Assembly: GCA_025618425.1 (NCBI GenBank)
Contig: CM046832.1
Span: 61,331,608 to 61,395,607, forward strand
Origin: Heliocidaris tuberculata
Lineage: Eukaryota > Echinodermata > Echinoidea > Camarodonta > Echinometridae
Reading direction: 5' to 3'
Length of the DNA: 64,000 bases
How positions within the stretch are numbered: the first letter of the stretch is position 1; each line of letters starts with the position of its first letter. Below the pieces are notes generated by a model. The model searched no databases. It was not told the DNA's origin and saw only the letters and a list, made by a program, of their open reading frames with translations. Positions 55,800 to 64,000 of the stretch are shown here, one piece after another. A program made the position numbers and the translations under genes.

Positions 55800-55953
55800 A
55801 GTGGGGCCTATAGCTTTAATTCCTATCCGCAGAACTTGGTAATGAGGATTAATGGCGTACTAAATGACACTAGCGCATCGACTTGGGTTCGAACCTGGGA
55901 CCTCCAAGTTTCCATACCAATGCAGCTGTATCACTAAGCCATCATGGATCCTT
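55800..55953 (-). mobile_element. tRNA-derived SINE, reverse copy
   Basis: On the minus strand: GATGGCTTAGTGATACAGC (A-box region) and GGTTCGAACC (B-box, 55886-55895), then GATGCGCTAGTG and AATCCTCATTACCAAG. Same family as 10526-10735. Confidence 0.78.
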
Positions 55954-55990
55954 ATTTCCGTACATACATTTATTACCGGTTAGGTTCGAC

Positions 55991-56021
55991 CAAGGAGTTA
56001 TCACAGAACGATAACTCCTTG
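55991..56021. mobile_element. 31-bp hairpin insertion
   Basis: CAAGGAGTTATCACAG, AA, then C-GATAACTCCTTG: the sequence at 34165-34198 in opposite orientation with 3 bases missing from one arm. Flanked by GTTCGAC at 55984-55990 and 56022-56028. Confidence 0.7.
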
Positions 56022-56029
56022 GTTCGACT

Positions 56030-57357
56030 GATGTTGATAAATCTCAAAATAACGGGAAAATGAGAATTTCAAAGGGAGAGAAGAGTATCTAAAAGGGGAA
56101 AATGGATTTGTCCTCCATGCAAATAATCCTCTCTATATTCCCTTTAGCCATAAAAGCAAATTGAATATTCAAATTGAAGTTTCGTCAAGCAAAAAGAAAA
56201 ATGTTATTTTATTTCATTTATCAATTACAACCATAGGTTTGTTTTCATACGAAATGAATAAAATATGTTGACATTATGTTTTATTAGTACAATAAAACTA
56301 GATAAATTGACTTTGAATTGACGAAAGATAAGAACATAACATTAAAAAGCAACAGCAATTAAAACATCTGGGAGAAAATATGATATACCTGGCATTTAAC
56401 TTTACGGAAACTGTAATCACACATGATGATGATATCATGATGCATTATTTATTTTTGCTTCTCCCTCTCTCTCTCCGTCTCTCTTCCTCTCTCTTCCTCA
56501 CTAGTCTCTCCCACTATCTATTACTCTTTCCCTTCCTCTTCCCTCTCTATATTTTTCTCCCATTCTCTATCTCTCTCTGATTTTCCCTTTCCTCTCTCTC
56601 TTTCGCTTTTTCTTCTCTCTCTTTATTTTTGTTCTTCTCTATGCTTATTTTGTTACATAATGGCTATTTTTGTATACATGAATGTATGCCAAATTGTATA
56701 TCAAATTGTATTTTACTCTGTATTGCTATGCACGATGTTTGTATATGTAATCCAGCTATTGAGCTTCGATATAGTTGTTAATAAATACCTTTTCAAGTCA
56801 GTTCAATTCACTTCTTATCAATTCACTATCAGATCAGCCTCTTTTCAATCTCCAGCACATTTCTGCACGTTTCACCAGTTACGCACGTTTAACCAGTTAC
56901 GCTCGTTTAACCAAGTCTATGACCTTGACAAACATCTTGAAGGCCCTGTTACTTTTCATCAACTCAGTTATCCTAAACAACCACAGCCACAAAAAAAGTA
57001 AATTCTTGAAGTCAGCATTTTGCTTGTTAGGACTTCATCCCACTTGAACAACTCAATTTGTTTCACTGTCTGCTATTGACATTAAAAATTTGCTCGCAGA
57101 TAAAAGAAAATAATGTTCATCTACCAAGTTGACTGAACAATTTCCTAACTATCCTGGCGCCGCTGTTTCAAGACACACGCGGATCCTTTGATAACAACCG
57201 AAATTAAGGTTTTCAGTTTTAGCATTTTTACCTGACGTCGTTTTGCAATCAATAATGATTTTCGGCGCCAGTTGTTAAAAAAAGTGTTCAGATTGATACA
57301 TCAACCTCGTCGTTGGCATTTGTTTTCATTTTGATCTAGCTATTTAGAGTATGCATC
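56030..57357. other. Upstream region of gene C
   Basis: No gene recognised. CT-rich stretch at 56455-56640 and a short ACCAGTTACGC[AT]CGTTTA repeat (about 56872-56912). No clear TATA box. Confidence 0.45.
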
Positions 57358-57454
57358 ATGTACAGCTCCAAAGATAAATTTCATCAACGCTGGAAGAACC
57401 TCCTCTTACTTATAGCTTGCATCACTTCGTTTGCAGCTTTGTGTCACGCACAAG
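57358..57454 (+). CDS. Gene C exon 1 (signal peptide)
   Basis: 97 nt, phase 1. MYSSKDKFHQRW followed by the hydrophobic core. Donor GTATG. Confidence 0.87.
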
Positions 57455-60400
57455 GTATGGTATATCCATTTTTCAAAATGATTCTGAAAATGTTCTTGTA
57501 GCGATTAAAGATAATTTTAGAGTGGTGCTGTCAAATCAAATAGAAGTCATGGGACCCTGTATTATAAAAAGATGTAAGTTGTCCAAATCGCTCGACAATT
57601 CTCTATGCAAATAAATGGCAAAGTTACAATTGCCTATTTTTTATGTATAAAATTGTGCGATTGATCAATCCCATGATGAGATGCAGTCAATTCGGATCAA
57701 TCATAGGCCTAATTTTTTTCGAAGAATAGACAAGGTTTAGATTTATATTTTAAGAGTCTATATAAAGGCGTATGAAAATAACACCAGAGATTCTAATACG
57801 ATATTTTTTGTTTGCGCCTTATTTGGGATATCATGTAATAAGTAATTTGCTGAACGGCTAGCAGAACTTACTTGTCAAACTTATGTTATATTTTGTTGCA
57901 TTATCAACCGTTGATGTAAACAAGTTTCCGATCATTTTTAAGGGATAATACATATTCAAATTTCTTGTATTAGAAGTAGAGAGCTTGGTAATCATACTAA
58001 GTGGCAATTACAACTTAATGATAACCTCCCGTTTTCATGAGTTTCTTTATAAATTTGAAGAAAATGTTCTTGGTATAAAGAGAAATACCAAAATGTTCCT
58101 TCTCACCCGTCATGCCCGTAAGGCTATTCAAAATCATCAATTAACAGAGTAACTCATCTCTAAAAAAGATATAGCCAATTCGATGTTTCTAGCCATACTG
58201 TTACAAAGATCTCCAAATTGACTAATATTAAAATAAAAACAGTAGAAATCTTAATGAAATATTATAGGGTAATACACGCGCTGTTATTTTGATTTTTTTT
58301 CCATAAGAAGGACAAATAAAAAAAAATCATGATTTCATGTGGGGGTAAATCAATGACTGTATCATGTATATGGACAATGAATATTATGCTTGAAATGTCC
58401 CATGATTGTGAACAGAATAGAGTAACGTAATTTCAATCAAATTTCCCCCGGCTGCCGTACTGTAATACAATAACGGTTTAAAATGTCTCTACGTGGGAGG
58501 GGGGGGGGGCACTCTAATCAAATTGCAAGTAAAGAAAATAGAAAGATAGAAAGAAAGGGATAGGGAAAGGGAACGTAAGAATAACATGACACGACATCTT
58601 TCCCATCCTCCTACTCTCTGTCACCATGCTCTCATGTGTTTCATCAACCTGGTAAGATCAGTGCCCCAATGACCCCCCTCCCCCTCAATATTTAATCCCT
58701 TGCTACGCCGCCGTAACAGTTGTCAGGAATCGAAACTGGTTAAAATTATTGTTTAAAAGACAATGTTTGTATCTAAAAGGCCATTATTTTAGAAATATTT
58801 GTTTCCATGAGAGTTTTTGATTGTGTGTTTATTTGTAATTTCACTCAGATATTGGAGGGATGGAGTGTGCATATGACATTAAAAAGAAATTCATATCAAA
58901 AGGATGCCTCACAGGCAGAAGAACTCTTAATTTCACAACAAAATTTAAGGATATCTATTTGGTTATAACATGAGACGATAAACAGTATTGCAAAGGGGCA
59001 AAATATCAACTCATTTATAAAATATTTACTTAAAAAGTAAATAGGAAATAGATATCCATTTAATTTTCATTTTGTACTTACTCCTGTTCTTACCTCACCA
59101 TCGACAAGTTCACCTGAGGAATATGTTTTCTTTTTCTGGTTTTTCTTCTGCAATTGAGGATGCGTTTCCAGCAATATTTTGAGAGCTAAAGTTTTGAATG
59201 TAATAATTTTTAAAGTAAAGGTATGACATCTAAAATATAAGTGTAGCAACAAAAAACAAAAAAAAAAAAAAAAAAAAAGGGGGGGGGGGGTCAGGGATGA
59301 TAGATTATTGAATTTAGATTTTGTGTAACATGCCTGTCGACAAATGTGAGACTATTATTCATGATATATTCTTACGTTTCCTTACCCTATCCGAATACAT
59401 ATTCACTTTGGCTGTTCACCGCCCTATAAAAATCTGAATACGCTGATGACATGTATAGCATGCGTTCACATATAGTTTCAGTATTTTTTAACTTGAGGAA
59501 AAAGAACAGTTTCCTTGGTCCTCTCCTCTCTTTCTCTCACTCGTTCTCTTTAATTACCTCACTCTCTCTTTGTTACTTGTAGGTGGAAGCTCGTCGTTCT
59601 CTTTGAGTTTCAGTTCAGGGGAACTACTGCTACCTTGTGTGTACCGAGGGGTTCCCTATCTTCACAAGGAACTATGGGAAGTGGACGAGTGCACCACTTG
59701 TAACTGTGACAACGCCACCGTAACCTGTACAATTGAGAGTTGCCAGCCCGCTTTCTGCTCTGAGCCCATAAAGCCTGAAGGAGAATGCTGCTTCCTGTGT
59801 CCCTACAGTAAGTACTTGCAATTGATGCTTAGATGTACGTTTTGCTGGATGAAAGATAGAAACGAGCAAAAAATAAGGATGAACAAAAAATAAAAAATAG
59901 CATAGATTGTTCAGTTAACAGAGATAGTGATACGAATTGGACAGGCTGCAATAACAGTTATGGGCCATTGCTAAGTAATACACTGTAAAAAAAAAATTGC
60001 CGTTTTTTTTCACGGGAAATTTCCTGGCAGTCAGGATGCTGGAAATGCCCGTTTTTCCACAGTACATGTAAAATAACAGGTTCCCGTTTTTTTTTTTTTT
60101 TTTTTTTTTTTGGGGGGGGGGGGGGGGGTAAATAGTAGAAACTTTAATTTCTAACAGGAAAATCTATGTAAATTTAAACGGAACCGCAGTCAAGAAACGA
60201 TTTGTAATTTAACAGGGTAACTTGTTAAAATATGAGAAAATGGTTTTTTAACAGTGTTTTATGTCAGGCGATTGTAAATATATGCTAATTTTCAGTAAAC
60301 CAACAAACTTGCTATTGTTTTACTTGTAATTTCAAGGGCCCCAAAAACCTGAAATTGGTATAAGATGCAATCAATTTATTGAAGGCTAGAAATTAGGACT

Positions 60401-62936
60401 GGTCGGATTTCGGGAGAAACGTATCCAACATAAAGCCTAAGTCTCACTGTTACTGTAGCAGCAACCGATCGCCGACCAACGACAGTTGTCTGTGGTCATA
60501 AAATGGTTTATGGTTACATTACCATGATTACTACCCCACTGAGCTGCTGATTCCGTTATTTCAACAATGCAGTCTTGCAAAGGTGTTCATTGGTAAACGA
60601 CTGGTTGCCAACCAATAACAGGTTTTCGATGTTGCACCGAAAACGTTTTGCCGAACAAAGGTTTTCTGATCTTGAAGCGGTTGTATACAGGTAGGCGACA
60701 GGTCTGCAACCGATTGGAGACCCTGTGTGCAACCAATAGTGGACAAAATGTGGTAGATTTCGGGGTTTCAGTCCGTGGTGTTTATTTTTGCAGCTTTTTC
60801 GGCTGTACTGGTCGGCCACCGGTCGCCACTCTAGTGAGACTTAGGCTTATTAGGTAAACTCACCCCTTTTTAAAATCCCGGGAAGAGAACAAACGCAATA
60901 CAACGTACAATGGGTATTCGTCGGCTGCTCAGATACATTACTCTTTCTGCTCCCGTCTTTGACGACTTCCGCCTCCTGTGTTGTACATCACAACTCCTTC
61001 TCACTCGAAGGTTAGTGATAAAAAAATCAAAGATGACCCGACAAAATGTTCTGTACCTACGTTCATATACGGGACTCATGGTTTCGAAACTTTAAGTTAG
61101 CGAAACTTTAAGTTAACGAAACCACGACTCCCTAACTGCAACGAGGGTTCATACGAGGCTGAAACAACGAGCTGTAACTACAAGCCGAGCGATCGTCGTG
61201 GTTGACCCAGGAAGTAGTTACTACCGATTGTGTGTACACATACAGATCCTGTGTTCATAATGTGTGTTAAGGGTATGACTCGGAAATTTAACATGAACAG
61301 CAAGGTCATCCTAAACCACAAGCCTGCAAAACTTAAAGTTTATTTATTCCGTTCACATGGTGCGAAACTCCGACGGAGAACCATCCACTGCTCATGGTTT
61401 CGACCTTAACCACAAGCTAGCTTGTGGTTCTAGAACTACAAGTAAACTTAAAGTTTCGAAAACACGAGTCCGTTCATACGGGCTGAAACTACAAGTTAAC
61501 TCAAAGTTTACTACAAGTTAACTTAAAGTTTTGAAACTACAAGCGAAACTTAAAGTTTAGCTCCCATCGTGTTAACGTAACTTGTAATAGCCTTTGGCTA
61601 TATTTCGGACTGGGGACCTTGTTAATTTCAAGGACAATCGTATAACCATTGGGCTGTTCTGTTTCTCACAATTAGATGTGAAGGTGAAGAAGGTGCTACC
61701 AGAGATCACCAGTACCAACACCATAACAGAGGGAGGGGACAACAGAATCACCCTCGATGTGCCGATCAAGTTCCAAGAAGGCTTGGATACAACGGGTGTG
61801 TCTGGTGAGGACTTGTGGATACTCAGTGCCTGGGCCTCATCAACACCTGACGGCAGAGGGGAAAGGTGAGAGAAACATTTGTTTTTGTAGGGAGGCACTC
61901 CTTTCGTTTTCCCGAAGGTTCATAATTCCGAAAATGAAATAGGGTTCATAATTCCGAAATGAAATAAGGTTCATTTAATGAACCCTATTTTCATCTATTT
62001 ATTCCGAAAGGTTCGAAATTCGAAAACGACACAGGGTTCGATTTCATTTTCGGAAATGCGAACCTTCGGAGTAATGAATCTTCGGAATCAAAGGTTTAAA
62101 TCTCACCATTTTTTCGAGAGATGTGTGAATACTGAGAGGAGGAACCTGTGTTTTTTAATGTGTTTAAAAGAAATTTGGCGCCACATATCTTTAGCAGATC
62201 AATTTCGAAACAAATTCAATGAATCATTATCATCATTATCAACATAATAATGATCATCATCATCATCATCATCAAGGGAATAATGTTAGGGAGGGTGTAA
62301 GTAAAAAAAGTACCGTAAGCCTTCATAAACATTAATTTTGTACAGGACTTGACGAGAGGGGTGGGATGAGCTGAACTCGAGATGATGTTTATGATGGTTT
62401 GAGAAAAATGAGAAGGGGGGGGGGGGGGCTGGTAAACATTAAAATACTCGTGTCTCACCAGTTCCGCTGCCAATGAAAAAACAAGATCTTTGAGATTTTT
62501 TTAATGAATACGACTATTTTTTTGTTGAAAGCTGAATCATTTCGCAAAATTAAAACGAAATGAAAGGAGAAAAAAGAAAAAGTATGCTTTTAAAATAAAT
62601 GAAAAGTTTAAATAACATGAATTCGTAATGGAAAATTTGTTATTATGCCGAATTTATGTATCTCTTATCTTCTTATTTCTAGATTTGGCTACAATAGAAA
62701 TGTTTTGGACAAGACCCAAATGGATCAATATTACAAAAAGAAGGAGAAATTTCAATTTGAAGACATCGAATTCGCCTTCAATGATCCAATGGCAGAATGC
62801 GAAGATATGAAGTACATATGTGTTCGCATTGATCGCGGAAATAATCCTCAAACAGCAGGAGGGCTTGAATACCAGTTCTCAGGTTATCCGGATGAGAATG
62901 TTCTTACAGGCTGCACTGGCTCTCCAGAATGCATAG
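57358..62936 (+). CDS. Gene C: VWC protein with 4-Cys module, partial (runs off right edge)
   Basis: Exons 57358-57454, 59583-59807, 61676-61865 and 62683-62936 (766 nt, 255 codons plus one base). Signal peptide 1-31 (core LLLLIACITSFAALCHA, cleavage before Q). VWC 33-107 with CTTCNCDNATVTC and CCFLC. Module 1 at 108-255 with EDLWILSAWASSTPDGRGER, CEDMKYICVRI and CTGSPEC. An upstream ATG at 57351 is in another frame and closes after eight codons, so 57358 is chosen, in line with gene B. The last exon ends in phase 1 at a good donor, so more modules must lie beyond 64000. Confidence 0.92.
59260..59291. repeat. Poly(A)-poly(G) compound tract
   Basis: About 20 A followed directly by about 12 G, in gene C intron 1. 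Confidence 0.95.
59583..59807 (+). CDS. Gene C exon 2 (VWC domain)
   Basis: 225 nt, phase 1-1; CVYRGVPYLHKELW, CTTCNCDNATVTC, CQPAFCSEPIKPEGECCFLC. Confidence 0.96.
59981..60256. mobile_element. MITE with CACTGTAAAAAA termini
   Basis: CACTGTAAAAAA at the left, TTTTTTAACAGTG at the right, with a poly(T)-poly(G) tract inside (60091-60128). No matching target duplication found. Gene C intron 2. Confidence 0.55.
60433..60848. mobile_element. 416-bp TIR element
   Basis: AAGCCTAAGTCTCACT at the left and AGTGAGACTTAGGCTT at the right, 16 bp perfect. Further inverted similarity inside (CGATCGCCGACCA against TGGTCGGCCACCGGTCG). Gene C intron 2. Confidence 0.75.
61067..61560. repeat. Cluster of AAACTTTAAGTT/AACTTAAAGTTT inverted repeats
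   Basis: TATACGGGACTCATGGTTTC and GAAACTTTAAGTT at the left; AACTTAAAGTTTCGAAAA and CACGAGTCCGTTCATA at the right. Several more short copies in both orientations. Probably a foldback element. Confidence 0.6.
61676..61865 (+). CDS. Gene C exon 3 (module 1, first half)
   Basis: 190 nt, phase 1 to 2; EGGDNRITLDVPIKF and EDLWILSAWASSTPDGRGER. Confidence 0.94.
61905..62100. repeat. TTCATAATTCCGAA palindromic cluster, copy 2
   Basis: GGTTCATAATTCCGAAAATG, repeated and then inverted as CATTTTCGGAAATGCGAACC and CTTCGGAGTAATGAATC. Same family as 21860-22180. Confidence 0.8.
62683..62936 (+). CDS. Gene C exon 4 (module 1, second half)
   Basis: 254 nt, phase 2 to 1; AECEDMKYICVRIDRGNNP and closing CTGSPEC. 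Confidence 0.95.
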
Positions 62937-64000
62937 GTATATACCTTCAAATGCTTGCTTCACACGAGGCGTCATTTCGCTTGCGCTATTACCTACGCCG
63001 ATGAAGCCTGTGAAGGCAGTGAGTGCAAACGTTATTAATTCAACGCAATGTTTGTACTTTTCATTTTACATTTACTTGTTCGATGTCATTCTCTAATGGC
63101 ACGTCAGAGACCGCAACAGTTGTTGACGCATATTTTCTACGACAGGTAAATGACGTAGAAATGTGAGCAACATGCATTACAAATAAGAGTTATTAACCCA
63201 TTGTCTTTGCCAGATTGGAATATCAGCCTTAGAGTAATGTGACTGCAGATAGGGTTCATAGACGGAATATTTATTGTTACCAAATTCGAGGGGCGGATTA
63301 AGGGGAAGGTTGAGTTCTAGGAAAGGGGAAAAAATAATTTTTTGAGCTTTCTCATTCGTTTTATGTCAGTTTGGAAGAACATCATAGCACAATGTCCCCT
63401 GAAAAGGACCGCTCTTCAAATGCCCTCATACTCGAAATAGCTGAAATGTTCGGGCCGAACATTCAAGTCACATGTGTGTGTGTGCAGTCCCATATTTCCG
63501 TGTGTATTGCGTGTGCTTTTTAGCGAGATTAGGTCAATTTCTTATCATTTTGATGATTCCAAGACCTCACAGTATATACCAATTCTTATGTAGATATGAT
63601 TAATCTTTCCTAATTGCTTTGAACCAGCTTCTTTCACAATAATATTATTGTCTATTTGGAACCAGAAGGGCGTTAAAGGGGATCTTGAGTTCTGGGAAAG
63701 GTGAAAAATAATTTGTGAGCTTTCTCATTCCTTTTATGTCAGTTTGGAAGAACATCGTAATAATCCAAATCAAGTTGTTGTTTGATTTCAAATATGATAA
63801 ATACTTTGATTTCATTTGATAAATAGCCATATCTAACTGTAGGCTAAGGAAAACCTCTGTTCTCTTTGTTATAATTAAAAAAATGAAAATGGGCATATTT
63901 TATAACTCTACGAAATGGTATTTATTGATATTTATGAAATAAAAACTCTATTGAACATGTTGAAACCTGATAATATTTCGCAAAGTCAACTTCAGTAGGG
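62937..64000. other. Gene C intron 4 (open at right edge) with two dispersed-repeat copies
   Basis: Two partial copies of the family at 2530-2837 lie at 63296-63640 and 63670-63765 (AGCTTTCTCATTC.TTTTATG in both). No exon is visible before the window ends. Confidence 0.6.

Noticed and set aside
57351..57377. Upstream ATG as the gene C start
   Set aside because: Its frame closes at a TAA after eight codons; the ATG at 57358 gives a signal peptide matching genes A and B.

Overview
The window looks like animal nuclear DNA, most likely from an echinoderm of sea-urchin type. Coding exons are short and GC-richer than their surroundings. They have consensus GT/AG borders and sit in long AT-rich introns full of homopolymers, microsatellites and small inverted-repeat transposons. 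The echinoderm call is an inference from the fibrillar collagen, the repeat style and the tRNA-like SINEs; no species is claimed. All recognised host genes are on the + strand.

Layout. (1) About 0.5-5.7 kb: the last four coding exons of a fibrillar collagen gene (COLFI C-propeptide), its stop and a long 3' region. (2) 5.7-9 kb: intergenic, with a 276-bp hAT-like MITE flanked by a perfect 8-bp target duplication and long GA arrays. (3) 9.2 to about 17.2 kb (perhaps 20.0 kb), 27.0-49.0 kb, and 57.4 kb to beyond the right edge: three tandem paralogues, here called A, B and C. Each encodes a signal peptide, one 10-cysteine von Willebrand factor type C (VWC) domain, and then a series of about 140-residue four-cysteine modules that I cannot match to a named domain. 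Gene A has 4 modules. Gene B has 9 and appears complete (1,419 codons plus stop). Gene C shows its first module before the window ends. (4) 20.0-26.9 kb and 49.4-57.3 kb: intergenic DNA with foldback elements, a mariner-like palindrome and tandem duplications.

The A/B/C family is the main biological content. From module 2 on, every module is one exon bounded by phase-1 introns. The VWC domain is likewise a single 1-1 exon. Module 1 is split in all three genes at the same place by a phase-2 intron, giving exons of exactly 190 and 254 nt. Corresponding exons in A and B have identical lengths (444, 426, 420 nt), so the two genes can be aligned exon by exon; A lacks B's third module and its last four. 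The proteins are predicted to be secreted and disulfide-rich. VWC domains are common in matrix proteins and BMP-binding proteins, but no function can be assigned from sequence alone.

Mobile DNA dominates the rest: hAT-like elements with 8-bp duplications, TTAA-flanked elements (one with a decayed THAP domain, so Kolobok-like), LINE 3' fragments, tRNA-type SINEs, a 42-bp minisatellite inside a TIR element, and two very small (31 and 34 bp) hairpin insertions with apparent 7-bp target duplications.
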